A stretch of DNA of 64,000 bases from Plasmopara viticola. Its lineage: Eukaryota; Oomycota; Peronosporomycetes; Peronosporales; Peronosporaceae. The notes below the pieces were generated by a model, which was given only the letters and a program-made list of their open reading frames with translations, was not told the DNA's origin and searched no databases. The position numbers and the translations under genes are program-made. Of this stretch, positions 25,301-36,655 are shown in pieces (the stretch's first letter is position 1; every line of letters starts with the position of its first letter). The stretch spans positions 434,001-498,000 of the forward strand of contig MBPM02000040.1 in NCBI GenBank assembly GCA_001695595.3, written 5' to 3'.

Positions 25301-26376
25301 GCGGTCACTATACGTCCTGAAACAGTCACCTCGCATGTGGAACAAGACCATCGACGAGTTCATGCTTAAGCTTGGGTTCAAGAAGTGTGAGTCAGATCAC
25401 TGCATTTACGTGATGTGAAACGACCAAGCCACGATCTTTGTGGCTCTTTAAGTTGATGATTTAGTGCTCGCAAGCAGCGGTGTCAAGATTCTTCAAGATA
25501 CCAAGCAAGCATAAAGTAATCGATTCGAGATGACTGATATGGGCCAGCTCAAGTTTTTCCTCGGAATTGAAATTGAACAAGATAAGACAAGTGGAGTTAC
25601 TTCGATGCGACAGAATAAATTTGCAAGTGACATTTTGCACAATTTTAAGATGGATGCCAGTAACCCGGTCAAGACACCTCAAGATCCGGGCCTCAAACTG
25701 ACAAAGAATATGTGTGAAGACGGTTGTAAGCACGACGTGACCATGGCTGGAGTTCCCTATCGAAATGCAGTTGGGTGCATCATGTATCTCATGGTATGTA
25801 CGACCAGACCTCGCAGCAGCAGTGGGAGTACTCAGCCAATTTGTTGCAGATCCATGTCCTACTCATTGGCAAGCGCTCAAGCGGGTCTTCAGGTACATTC
25901 AAGGGACAAGGACACATGGTATTGAATTCCAACCGGGCTGCGATGATGGACTTCGAGGTTTCACGGATGCAGATTGGGCTGGAGATATTGCAACAAGAAG
26001 AAGCACGAGCGGCTATGCGTTTATGATGAACGGCGGATGCATCCGCTGGAGAAGCAAGAAGCAACGTACGGTGGCGCTGTCATCTACCGAAGCTGAATAC
26101 ATGGCGTTGTCGGAGGCAACACAAGAGGCTATATGGCTAAAGGCTTTCTTGTGCGAATTGGGTGCGCTGGCAACTGATGAAGCGGTTACAGTTTACGAGG
26201 ACAATCAGGTCTCCATTGCATTGGCCAAGAACACGGAATTTCACAAGCGCACCCAGCACATCGACATTCGTTATCACATGATGGCCGACATGATGACCAA
26301 GCCAATCAGCGATGTGCAGTTTCAAAATCTCCGGAACAAGTTGGGCATCAAGTCGCCAAGTGCTGACGAGTGGGAG
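22371..26376 (+). pseudogene. Copia element 1 gag-pol, inactivated
   Basis: Order: gag; intact zinc knuckle (CHYCGEQGHWIAKC near 23110-23150); protease (WLVDSGATQHM); integrase with HHCC (WHLRLGH ... CDGC) and catalytic core (SDNDGEY ... NGVAERMNRTL); reverse transcriptase; RNase H ending DEWEC. This order (integrase before RT) defines Ty1/Copia. Breaks seen: in-frame TAG at 23700, TGA at 24918, a frameshift in a T run at 25009-25014, a one-base loss near 25213, stops at 25416, 25449 (inside the RT active-site block, just before VDD) and 25512, and a frameshift near 25800. In RNase H the text jumps from DIRYH to MMADMMTK near 26280, missing about 20 residues present in element 2. The element cannot encode its own proteins. 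Confidence 0.92.
26368..26376 (+). promoter_or_regulatory. Polypurine tract of Copia element 1
   Basis: GAGTGGGAG sits immediately before the 3' LTR, where plus-strand DNA synthesis is primed. The same bases precede the 3' LTR of Copia element 2 (63582-63590). Confidence 0.7.
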
Positions 26377-26521
26377 TGTTGGAGAATCGACGCCTCGACC
26401 AGCAACTACATATCGGTAAGTAATGGTATCTGCAATCAGTTGACGACTACTTAAAATTAGCACTTACAAATATATTCACTTTTGCAATTTGCTAACTAGT
26501 GCCCAAGTAACATTTCTAATT
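26377..26521 (+). repeat. 3' LTR of Copia element 1
   Basis: 145 bp, TGTTGGAG ... CTAATT, aligned end to end with the 5' LTR. It is followed at 26522-26526 by GCACG, the right copy of the target duplication. Confidence 0.85.
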
Positions 26522-26526
26522 GCACG

Positions 26527-29109
26527 AATCTAGCAACTTGCCATCATTGGATGCATTAATGCCCCAACTTTATCAGACAGTAGCGGCAAGAAGTCTAGTC
26601 TAGTCGGAGATGTTGCTCGTCATAATCACAAACGTGTAAGACGTCATAGCAACCTCGCCAAAGTGGGAATTCAAGTTTTTATGAAATTTCGATGTGGGGA
26701 TGACTTCTATCCGGCGACAGCGTCGCGCGAGATTAAAATGCTAATGTGTTAATGGTGCTTGCCTATTGAATTAAGATTAAGGCAGGAGGAGCACGATTTT
26801 CGGTATCATGCAACGCATTGAGTACTCGTCACTACGGCTGCAATTGCGACTGACGTTTGGCAAATGCAACGTGAGATCGGCAAGCGTTGATGTCGACAAT
26901 CTCGGCTTTCGTCGCCAAAACATGTTCCGAGTGCCTTAAATTCGATATATCTATTAGGAAAACAGCTAAACAGTATAATTTTGCCACGCCGGCTTTCTCA
27001 GATCTCGTCCTTTATAGCTTATCGATGCTCAAACCCATATAAAGACTGTCAATGTCGAGAGCAAGAAATCATTTGGTGCTGTCAAAATTTAACGATTTCA
27101 CAGCCAAGTATATCTTTGCATCAAGAACGCTAAGGACAATTTTTTAGCCAGTCAACCTGGATCAACTTTTATGCCGTCTGGTGATTTCAGCTGATCGCTA
27201 TCTCTTGCCGGCGCGCGATTTTGTGACAAGTTATTTCAGTACTTAGAATCGTTTTTCGAGCGCTCGATCATTCGCGAGCACAATGATAAGACGAATTCGG
27301 AAGTTCCCGCTTTAAAGGTTGTCATGTTTTTTAGGACTGACCTCCCAAGCTATGTATTATATACGCACCCATCATTGTAATCGGGTATTCTCACGTGCCC
27401 CTACAGGTGACCCGTGTTATCTTGCTCTTAAAGCGCGATCTCTGCCAGCGACCACTTAAAGCCTTTGGGCAAGTTGAAGAATCACTTAGCTGGCCTACTT
27501 CGACGTCACGTGCACAGCCAAAGCAGTAAATAATTTTTTGCTCGGCAATGCTTAAATTTATTTAGATTGGACGCACGTCGGCAAATACACGAAAACCTTC
27601 TATAGACTTTCGTAAGCAACGCCTTTTCCATCATTGCTGCCTTTACTTAAAGAAATTGAGTGCGAGATGGACCGAACTTAAGAAGTTGTCCATGAACACA
27701 GTCATCTTGACTTGTTTTGGAAGCAATGGGGGTCATCGAATTCCATGACTTACTACATTTTTACGATGTCCGCGTCTATCTTTCTTGTAGGCAAGAAAAC
27801 GTGAAGGTCATATTTGCCAAAAAAACACTTAGCACTTTGGTGGAGTGGTTGTCGGATGAGTCATTAGCGTTTAGCCCGGCCTCCCATGCGAAAGACACGC
27901 GCGCCCGATGATTTGTGTACAGAACTGTCTTATTAGTCATTTGTACTTCATCATTCTGCGTTATGTTCCTTTCATTCAAAGGTGAAAGCCGTAAACTCCA
28001 CTGTCATGGACTAACAGAAGGCGGTACCGCCGGGCCTCTCCGAGTCTGTGCTGACTGAGCTTTGAAGCATAGGGTTTGCTGTAAAGATTAAATGTCATAG
28101 CGTATCCAAGCTGCGAAGAATAAAGGTTTAATTACAGAACCTTCTGAGGTCCATTGAACAAACAAGTCACCCGAGCGGATTCCACTGCTAGTCCAGGCGA
28201 TGAGAGGGGGTATCCCAAAGCCTTCGCACGATTTCAGGGAGGCAATTCATCCGCGTGGGTATACGATTGACGACAAGGTGCTATAAGGTGTGACAAGGTC
28301 ACATAGCAGCTTGCACAGGAGGGTCGTATAGCCAGCTATCCCTACAAATTCGGTCTGAAGGATTTGACGTAGGCATTAACTTGTGTTCAAAGACTGTTCC
28401 ATCAAATTGCATTGGTCGTACCTTAAATTTTCTGAATCAACTCTGCACTTTAAGCGTAGCAAATCGGTACTAATTACCAGAAGCATTTTGCTTATGCTTC
28501 TATCGATAAAGAGCTGGCTTTTACCACAAGACGTTGGCAATTGAATGTCTTTTATCTCAACAGTCGGACGTTTCCATTGCGAAAGTTAATTAAGAGGTAT
28601 CATGTTACATGTTCGATCGCCGTATTCTTTTATTGAATAGGATACAGCGATTTGGCGAAACTCCACGCAATGTTATTTAACGTTAAAAATGACACCGGTA
28701 ATAGCAAGTATAAGCTACTTGTGAAAAGCAATTTTGTCCACCGGTATAGCTTTCGGCATCACCATCCCTTTGTTTGACCAGTAAAATTACAGCTTTTAAT
28801 CTTTAGCTCCAAGAAGCATACCAAGATTGTCAAGACCATCAAGCCCGTAAATTAGCAGAAACAGCCAAATTCATGTCGGGCGGTGATGCTGATGCTACAC
28901 TGGGCCTTATCTAGGATCGTGTCGAAGTGGGAAAAGCCGACTGAACTCTCCTTGAATGCTATATTTAAAGCAATATGATTTAATTTAGGGTGACACGTAG
29001 CGCTTGTTGCAAAATATCTGCGTTTCACTTCGCCAACAGTCGAAAAATTTGCGTGTGTAGGGCTCGACATGATAAATTTGTGGTGATAATTGCTTATTTG
29101 AGGCTTTGG
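26527..29109. other. Gene-free stretch with possible LTR scrap
   Basis: No gene recognised. At about 28298 a block TGTGACAAGGTCAC ... CTTGCACAGGAGG resembles one at 12431 and may be the start of an old LTR. Short open frames at 27717-27911 and 28852-29070 have no recognisable homology. Confidence 0.4.
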
Positions 29110-29361
29110 TCATGGTAAGAATGAATTACTGGCGCATCCATATTTTGAGCTTATCATTCCACCACAAGCAATGAAAGTGCGAAACTTCGGTCTGGGCGGT
29201 ACCAGGGATACAAACAACATTCGGCGTTCGTGGAAAGCTGGGTTTTGCACTGGATCAAAAGGAGGTCTCACAATTTTGTAGTCCATCTCAGTTCCATCCA
29301 AAACGCAAATCAACTGCTTGTTCTGCTCGTTCTTGAATAATGATGTTCGAAACTTGTCCAA
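29110..29361 (-). pseudogene. Possible DDE-superfamily transposase fragment
   Basis: The 83-codon frame contains QLICVLDGTEM, then VRPPFDPVQNPAFHERR. A D-G-T-E followed by R-P-P and a basic block is typical of the first catalytic region of PIF/Harbinger-like DDE endonucleases (DGT.i.i.RP ... sgkKr). The later catalytic blocks are not visible and the flanking frames are broken. It could be coincidental; I treat it as a weak relic call. Confidence 0.35.
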
Positions 29362-30047
29362 GCTGGAAGCACACTTTTTCTGGCGACGATCTACGATTGC
29401 AGTTATGAAAGGAGGAAATAAAAAACGGCGGATCAGATTTTGACGGCAGTGTCATTAGACAGCTTGAATAGTTGCTGAAACAGACAGAGGTGACATGATA
29501 TCAAAGCAAGAGCTTACAAATGTGATGTAGCCTGCTCTATAAGAAAAACATTTATCCTTGCAACTACACGTTGCGGTGACGAAATGAACGGACGTATAAA
29601 GAAATGGCTTGGCCGTCGGGCGAGTTGTGTGGAGCTGAGCCTGTGTCCCACGTAATGGTAAAAGGATAGTTAAGTCGATAACGTGTGCAGAGCGGGCGTG
29701 GCTACACCATAAGGGTGTGCGGCTATAGCGGTGGCCTTTTTTATACACAATCTGCGAAGAGTTTTACTGCTAGTCTATTTCAATGAAACTTCCATCAATG
29801 AAATTATTTTCGCTTTCAGCACGTTACACTTGCACTATCTAACAGTGTTTCATAGCAAGGGCACTTAGCTATTCTAGCCACACCGCCTCTAACAGCACCA
29901 ATTCGCAGTGCGCCAGTGCCAGATCCGGATTTCGAAGACTTTTACCTCACCGCGATACAAAGTCAAGTATTTTTAATAGCAATACGTCGCACTTCGGTCG
30001 CTAGTATCTATACTAGATCCTCAGCTCATTTATTTATTTATTTATTT
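29362..30047. other. Gene-free stretch with (TTTA)n run
   Basis: No recognised gene. Just before the long-TIR element lies a TTTA microsatellite at about 30027-30047, which may have obscured the element's left target duplication. Confidence 0.4.
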
Positions 30048-30897
30048 AAGGGAAGCGTTAAACTGCCGGTACCCCTTGATTTAAGCCAATGAGATTAAAC
30101 AAAACCGACCAATGGGAGCACTTTATCTCTGTTAATAAACACAGTGTCTTTTCAACCAATAAAAGCGAAAGCAATACCCATCCGGTACCCCTTTTTGTCA
30201 ACTGCCTTGTTTTTTAAGAAATGACTCCTACTCAATGTCACTCTTTTCAACATCACTCTTCTCAATATCACTCTTCTCGCACTCTTCTTCTCGCAATGAA
30301 CACTATGCAACCCCCTAGAGAGCTCTCGTACAGCACTCTGGAAGAGACAAAGTCGGCGGTTCTCATGCACACGCGCGCCCAAGGTTATGAGCTTTGTTTT
30401 TTTAAAAACGGAACGAGTTGGTAAAAGAAAGGAAGGAAGCCCAAAACCCTTGTCCTATGATGCACAAAGGCCGGTAAAGTTCAAACCCCTACCTTCAACT
30501 CCCGGGAACGCTTACGAAGTAGCCAGAAATCTGACTGCAAGTGCAAGTGAGTCTATTTTCAGGCATTTAGCGGCCGTCATCACCTGCGAAATAGTCAGAA
30601 AACTAACCGTAATTGCAGGATTACAATTCGGATCATGAAGTCTGCACCATTCTTATTGAGAAGAGTGATGTTGAAAAGAGTAATATTGAGAAGAGGTGAG
30701 TAGGAGTTATTCCTTAAAAAACAAGGCAGTCGACAAAAAGGGGTACCGGATGGGTATTGCTTTCTCTTTTAATTGGTTGAAAAAACACTGTGTTCATTAA
30801 AGTGCTCCCAATGGTGGATTCAGTTTAATCTTATTGGCTCAAATCAAGGGGTACCGGCAGTTTATTAAAAGGGTACGTGCAGTCTAACGGCTCCCTT
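30048..30897. mobile_element. Non-autonomous MULE-like element with long terminal inverted repeats
   Basis: The outer 235-245 bp at each end (30048-30282 and 30655-30897) are inverted copies of each other. Shared landmarks are AAGGGA termini, AACTGCCGGTACCCC, the block around CATCCGGTACCCCTTTTTG, and the CTCCTACTCA / CATCACTCTTCTCAATA tracts. The left arm lacks about 20 bp present in the right arm near the tip. The 370-bp core contains PRELSYSTLEETKSAVLMH then TRAQGYELCFFKNG, resembling the N-terminal DNA-binding region of MULE/FAR1-type transposases, with later stops. No matching target duplication was found, perhaps because of the flanking TTTA run. Long TIRs are typical of Mutator-like elements. 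Confidence 0.75.
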
Positions 30898-31669
30898 CTT
30901 TAATTCGTTTTGTCATCGTTTCTACTAATTTGTCATAATTACGTAATTACCTTTTTACAGATACTTTTACGGGTGACCAACCGATTTACGGGCTAGCCAT
31001 CAATCCTTTTGAAAGCATTCGTCAATTTGCGGGAGAGCCTTCGATAAAAAGGCGGTGTTGCTTAGCACGTTCTCAAGTGATTACACAACAGATGACGAGT
31101 CTGAGGACGATGAGCGTCTTATTGTATTGCGTTCTGCCGTGCTTCAAGACGACTCATCTCCTAATGTGAAGAACATTCGAGGCATTTGTATGATGAGATC
31201 AATCTGTTCTTTGTTTTTTATTTGTATGCAACTGTCGATGATTTTTGACAATATTTGCTACTCTTGATATGCCCATGGGTATTGTGACGACATTTTGTTT
31301 ATCACCAAGATCACTGAGACAGTTTTGACCGAATGATGCATTTCAATATAAGGCAATGACGAATGCTATAGGGACATCTGATACGCGGTAGGGACGTAGT
31401 GTCCTTACTTTTTGAAGATACTATATAGTGGAATCTCATTACCTGAGCCTTAACACTTTTGTACAAGTCTGTTGTATTGGCAACCAAAGTGTCAAATTCT
31501 CGCCGTTCTCTCCGTGAGCAGTAGAAGCCGAATCTTTGGGAGATTGACACAGCGCAGGATGTATTTGAGGTGTGGATCCTTTTTTAAATGATAAAGGCGG
31601 CAGCAGAAATGTTGTTGAGCATCTTGTCATTTGTGCGAACAATTGCATACACTACAGCTACTATAGAAT
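30898..31669. other. Gene-free stretch
   Basis: A plus-strand stretch near 31055-31190 reads as an acidic peptide (SDYTTDDESEDDERLIVL) of unknown origin. It could be the tail of a lost gene. Nothing else is recognisable. Confidence 0.35.
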
Positions 31670-31681
31670 AGTACTTCATAT

Positions 31682-32007
31682 TGTATTGTATTGTATTACG
31701 TTATCGCGTTGCCAAGTTATGCACGTGCTAGGCTCAGTCTGGCTAGTCCACGGCATAAAGTGGTGTCCGCATACGTCGGGTCTCGTTCGGCGGGCAGTGC
31801 AGCCAGCACCGAGGTCTTAAGGGTCTTCCATTATTTTGCTTAGCTCTGACTTGGTAAGAGCCCAGGTGGCGCCCGGTGCTGGAGACCGTCGCGTCGAGGG
31901 TGAGACTCGTTAGAGACCTGCAGATGCCCGAGAGCACCTGCCCGAAGCGCGCGAGCATTTAGCCCCCGCGCTCGGAAGGAGGGCGTCACCCCAACCTTTA
32001 CCGGAAA
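31682..32007 (-). mobile_element. SINE-like retroposon, copy 1
   Basis: 326 bp, nearly identical to 42190-42509. It is flanked by a 12-bp direct repeat, AGTACTTCATAT, at 31670-31681 and 32008-32019. The plus-strand left end is a variable run of TGTAT units (three here, two in copy 2), so I read the element on the minus strand with a (ATACA)n 3' tail. Target duplications of 11-12 bp and a simple-sequence tail are hallmarks of LINE-mobilised SINEs. It encodes no protein. It ends 138 bp downstream of the METTL4 stop, in the same orientation. Confidence 0.75.
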
Positions 32008-32157
32008 AGTACTTCATATATAAAGCAATATTCCAACACATGCCACCTTACCATCTACCTTTACTTGCGCCTAGCGCTGGCTGAAACAAGTCGGCGGCTT
32101 GGAACTTGAGCACCTTTTATAAGAAAAATACGACTATCAAATACGAGCTTTACATGT

Positions 32158-33246
32158 TTATACTTCTACCAAACGCACCTCGTTTCCTACACTGGTCCAA
32201 TGTGGTCGCAATTCTCGAGCAAAAAGCTCTACTTTTTTATCAGTCGTTGACACAATGCTCTCGTCAAAAAAGGACTCTGGTGGTGGCTTCCACGAATGAC
32301 GTAGTGGAATACTCAGTACAATTCGTATTTGCTCACCAAGTCGCTTCCGCAGTCCTTGCTCACGTACCTTGTCCTTAGCACGGTAGGCAACTACCAATAT
32401 TTCCACAGGCAGGCGATGTGTCGAGTCTAAAGGAGAAACCAACTCACCTTTTTCGCTCAGCTTCAGCCAATACCAGCACGCGTAGAAAGTGAAGCCCCAC
32501 GAGGGCAGCGCTTGCTCACGAAGATACGCCATGTATCGCGGGCGGTTCGTCACCCACACCGCGAGGACACATTCATCCCGGTCTGCCATGTGCGGGACGT
32601 TAATCTTCACAAGGTCTGTGTGATTCATCATTTCGTAGCATTTTCCACGAGAAACGCTCTTGTTCTGCCACGGCGGATCCATCACAATCAGCTTGTGTTT
32701 TCCAAGACCGAGTCGATCGATCTTTCGTACGTCTTGGCGGGCAAAACTCGATCTAGCTGGCACCACAACTCGGATGCCATTAACAAGAGCAACTTTCAAG
32801 AAGTCCGTTCGATTGTTGTGAATATTTCCATCATCAAGAGCTTCTGTTGCCGGCATCTCCGGCAGCGAATTCAGTACATCTTGAAGGACGTGGGTCTTAG
32901 GACAACCACTTTCAAAACTAGGGAGGAAGTCTCGCAGCAGAAATCGAGCACCACCAAAGCGCTCATACGACTTCTGCAATGCATCGTATGCTCTTTCATT
33001 AATTTGAACAAACATTCCCTTTGCTGTAAGCTCCCTTTGTCGTTCGGCACGCCTCCGCGCGGCCGTCTCCCGGTGCCGCTGTCGCCGCGCTGCTGCTGCT
33101 GACATTTTCGCTGAAGCCAACTTAATGCTCGATGGGACGTATGCATTCGAAGGAATTTTCAATGAATCCTTTCGTAGCAATAGCTTTCCCATGTAATAGT
33201 CGTTCACAAGCGCTGCATGGTTCACGCACGACACCTTAGAATTCAT
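32158..33246 (-). CDS. METTL4: MT-A70 family adenine N6-methyltransferase, METTL4 type
   Basis: Single-exon, 362 residues. The catalytic DPPW is at 190-193 within HKLIVMDPPWQNKSV. The -WQNKSV continuation and the C-terminal series (VWVTNRPRYM, WYWLKLSEKGELVSPLDS, RHSWKPP, VELFARELRPHWTSVGNEV) match METTL4 rather than METTL3/14. METTL4 proteins place N6-methyl on adenine in DNA or U2 snRNA. In Phytophthora such enzymes are reported to make genomic 6mA, so that is the inferred role; which substrate applies here is unknown. Residues 50-75 are an Arg/Ala-rich helix suited to nucleic-acid contact. The start at 33246 is the first Met of the frame; an internal Met at residue 48 is an alternative. 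The gene is head-to-head with the RRM gene. Confidence 0.9.
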   Translation of the reverse strand: MNSKVSCVNHAALVNDYYMGKLLLRKDSLKIPSNAYVPSSIKLASAKMSAAAARRQRHRETAARRRAERQRELTAKGMFVQINERAYDALQKSYERFGGARFLLRDFLPSFESGCPKTHVLQDVLNSLPEMPATEALDDGNIHNNRTDFLKVALVNGIRVVVPARSSFARQDVRKIDRLGLGKHKLIVMDPPWQNKSVSRGKCYEMMNHTDLVKINVPHMADRDECVLAVWVTNRPRYMAYLREQALPSWGFTFYACWYWLKLSEKGELVSPLDSTHRLPVEILVVAYRAKDKVREQGLRKRLGEQIRIVLSIPLRHSWKPPPESFFDESIVSTTDKKVELFARELRPHWTSVGNEVRLVEV

Positions 33247-33322
33247 AATTATCGATGATCAATATTGTAGATTTGCAAATTTACACAATAGTATTGCTAA
33301 AACGCGTGGGATAAGCGCTTGA
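33247..33322. promoter_or_regulatory. 76-bp bidirectional promoter region
   Basis: This is all that separates the start codons of METTL4 (-) and the RRM gene (+). Both 5' UTRs must be very short, or the promoters must overlap the opposite coding region. It is AT-rich apart from an ACGCG near 33302. I see no clear Inr. Confidence 0.55.
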
Positions 33323-36300
33323 ATGACGAAGCAGCCTACCCCAGTCAAGCAAGAGGCCTCCGCTGCAGAATTGGAAGGCCTAGAACTGTCGCGTCTATTC
33401 ATTGTCTGCGGGCGTGACCGTACAGCTGATGAGCTACGCTCGCTATTCTCGACGTGCGGCACCATCAAACACTTGCATCTAGCGCTAGATCGTAGCAAAA
33501 AGTCACGGGTACGTCGGCTGCGTGCTCTGAATGCAGCGCGTGATTGAGATGGTATTTTTGCGTTCGAATTTAATCTTGCACAGGGATTTGCTTTTCTTCA
33601 ATATGAAGATCCAGCAGATGCCGCAGTAGCGATTGAGAGGCTCGACCACTTGAAGCTGCAAGATGGACATGTTCTAAAGGTGGTTCTGCGATGTTTATAC
33701 AATCACTTGCAACAATACTGAGCTTGCTGCCATGCTTTGGTGCAGGTGACGGTCGCAAAGGAGCGGCCGGCAGAGGGCCATGGGAGATTAAAGCGCGACC
33801 AGCACGCGCGGCATGAATGCAACGAAAAGACGGAGAGGGCAGTTAGAAAAGGCGACGATGGCATTGATGCACGACTTTTTGGCAAAAGGCAGCGGTCGAG
33901 TCCACCAGTAGCGATTGCTCCGAGTATTTCAAATCAGGGGGCGTTACCGACGGCGTTGGAGAAGGAAGATATTCGATCCAATATTGGGAAGGTGGCGAGA
34001 TGGGAGGTAAAAAAGATAAATGCGGATCGAAATTTATCGTCAAATCTACCAGGCACGAAGCAATTAACGAGGCCGGATAAAGTCTTTGAAGAAGTGGAGC
34101 AAGTGGTTCATTCTATGGTTCTTGCGGTGGAGCAGATCGTGGCACAGACTAAAGGGAGCAACGCGTTACTACCTGTCTATAAACAGTTGGTGGCTCGTGG
34201 TGCAGACCATTTGCACATGCGCAGCGAAAAGCTGGCATTCACATGTAAGAAAGAATTTGACGAAGAAAATAGTACCGAGTCGTTGACATCCAGTATTCGG
34301 TCTGTGTCGCTTGTTTCGACATCATCGATTATGCAACATTCGCCATTCGATGCACTTCCCACGCTTAAGGTTTCCGATCGAAAACGTGGCGCCATGCCAG
34401 CCCTACGCTCTAATTGTCACCTACGCAGACGACGACAGAGCTTGGATTACAGTGGCTCAAGTGCTGAAGATACTTCTGACAGTAGTAACGTTCGCCGCAA
34501 ACGAAGCAATACGGCAAACACATCATCATCAACAATTACACTGTCTTCGCCGATAAAGGTACCAGTTGATGTTTGTAGTGAATCATGTCACATGAGTGAA
34601 TCACAAGAAGACATTCGAGGGGAATTACTGTCGAAAAGGCTTTGCAAGCGACAGTCATCCGACAGTGTTGGTGAGAAATCGTATCGATTAGTGAAGCAGC
34701 AGACAACACAGGAAAGACAAGAGCATGATGGTGGATGTGCAGATCGAGGATTTGCTCGACGGAATACAATTAGCATGAACATGAAGTATGAAGCCGATCA
34801 GGACACTAAAATTAAGCTTGAAACAGAACCAGTTGAGCCGGCACGCACCAAGTTGTTTTTTACATCAACGCACAAGGTGCGTGAACGTGCAATTTCTGTA
34901 TGTTACACGGAGGCATGTCGTGCCTACCTTTACTAGTACTTTTGACTAATGTCTGTCTGCACAGTTCACGGAGCAGGAGCTAGAAGCAATGTTTGCTGTC
35001 TATGGCGATTTTAATTCAGTGAAGCTTGTCAAAAGTTTTGGCCGCGTACAAACCATGGCTTACATTTGCTTCTCGAAGGTGCTACGAATGAAGCTTTGAT
35101 TGCTTTATTAGATTAACGCACGAGTCTGACGTATACCACGAGTGTCTAGCCTTGTACTGCAGCATTTGTCGTCAAATCTTTTAAGGAGGAATCGTCTCAG
35201 GGAGATGAAGATCCTGAACGACCTGAATACATGAGTGTACGTCGAATTGGCACTAATAGAGTCGTACTCATGCGCTAACGTCATTGTCTCCAGCTATCTT
35301 TTGCACATATACCTGGAAATCGACGCCTGCAGCAGCAAACAAAGCCAGCACAATGGCGGCTGGAAAGAGCGCTAGACTGCGCGTCCGAAGTAATTCCTAG
35401 TCTCGATTTAGCAAGCAAAGCAGCACCATCGGTTGTGTCCTCAGGTGGAATAGATCGTCTCTGGGTGTTGCTGCTGTATGATCGCTACTTGGCAACGCAT
35501 GTGATTTCCTCAGTCGTGTCGTCATATTCAGGAATGGAATTTATGGATATCAAGGTCATTAAAAGTACCGGCGAAGCCCAAGGAGTGGCGTTTGTGAAGT
35601 TTGATCGTGAGGCGAATGCTACACACGCAGCGCTACAATTGCACCAAATGGAGTTACCTCTTGGTTCAGGAAAGTATTTGCAGGCGATTGTGATTCAAGC
35701 GCCAAGTCTATTTACCACTACCCATGGCAAGAATACCATCAATATTGACGAGTCCATGAAACTCAGTCGTTTAGCCGATGAACGTATTATAACGGGATCT
35801 TCCGAGGATGTCGATTTGCACGCTGTTGAGGCTCAATTTGCGCACTTGATGCGGTGCACGGAGCCTCCCCACACTAGAGAAGGACACCAATACAATGTTT
35901 ACTCTTCTATGCCTTTACCCAGAAACTCTACACCAAGTGACCACGTACCGCCACTATCAGCAGCAGACATGCACCCGTTTGCTTCTTCAGGTGAGTTTTA
36001 TCCTCCTGTGGGCGTAAAATACTATCCGATGCCCCCAATGGTGTCGTATCCCCCATCTCCACCGCTGTATCCATATGCAAATTGTAGAGGAGAAATCTCT
36101 CAACAACCACCGCAGCATCAGCAATATGGAGGGTGGATGGATCCTGCATCCTGTTATCCAGACCAGTATCCGTTCTCATGCACACCAAAGCAAGGTTTCA
36201 AGTATCTCGAACGTTGCACAAACAGTGTAAGAAGCGCTGCTCTTTCGCCAAGCCCTTCTAAGCCGCGTTCCGCACGTTTGCCATCTGTGCAAATGGATGC

Positions 36301-36655
36301 CGAGGGTAGCAATAGCAACTGCAGCAGTCAAATTTCTAGTTCGGTTCATATATCGACAAGTAAACCGTTGGAGCTTGTGACGCTGGCTCATGCTTTACAA
36401 AATTGTTCCGGTATCGTGTCATTTGCGAAAGTTGGTGCCACTGAGTTTGACTCGACTGGCTATAGAGTAGTGTTCACGAATGAAGCGCTTGCCGTTGAGG
36501 CGCTGCGCAAACTGGATAATTCAATTTGTGGAGGCCAGAAGCTTCGAGTATCGAAAGTTTCATTATCAAGGCATCGAGGAAATTGGGGCAAAGCTCGTAC
36601 GGGTGGCTCTGGTCGTCGAAAACGACAGCGAATTGACTTGCGAAGCCGGAAATGA
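33323..36655 (+). CDS. Multi-RRM RNA-binding protein, RBM45-like, about six exons
   Basis: Exons I place: 33323-33508, 33584-33679, 33746-34876, 34965-35078, 35150-35236 (uncertain) and 35294-36655, about 991 residues. The introns have GT...AG ends, and those before exons 2, 3, 4 and 6 keep phase 0. RRM1 spans exons 1-2 (LSRLFIVCGRDRTADEL ... GFAFLQYEDPADA). RRM2 begins at the end of exon 3 (TKLFFTSTHK) and continues in exon 4 (YGDFNSVKLVKSFG, AYICFSK). RRM3 is near residues 595-680 (VAFVKFDREANATHAAL), and a degenerate RRM4 near 890-965. A long disordered Ser-rich stretch lies in exon 3 and a Pro/Tyr-rich one in exon 6. The tail is basic. The layout resembles RBM45/DRB1, a nuclear RNA-binding protein; function is inferred. 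The exon 4/5 junction is anomalous (see findings). Confidence 0.78.

Noticed and set aside
32512..33102. 196-codon plus-strand frame antisense to METTL4
   Set aside because: The minus strand carries the conserved DPPW enzyme; the plus frame has no recognisable motif.
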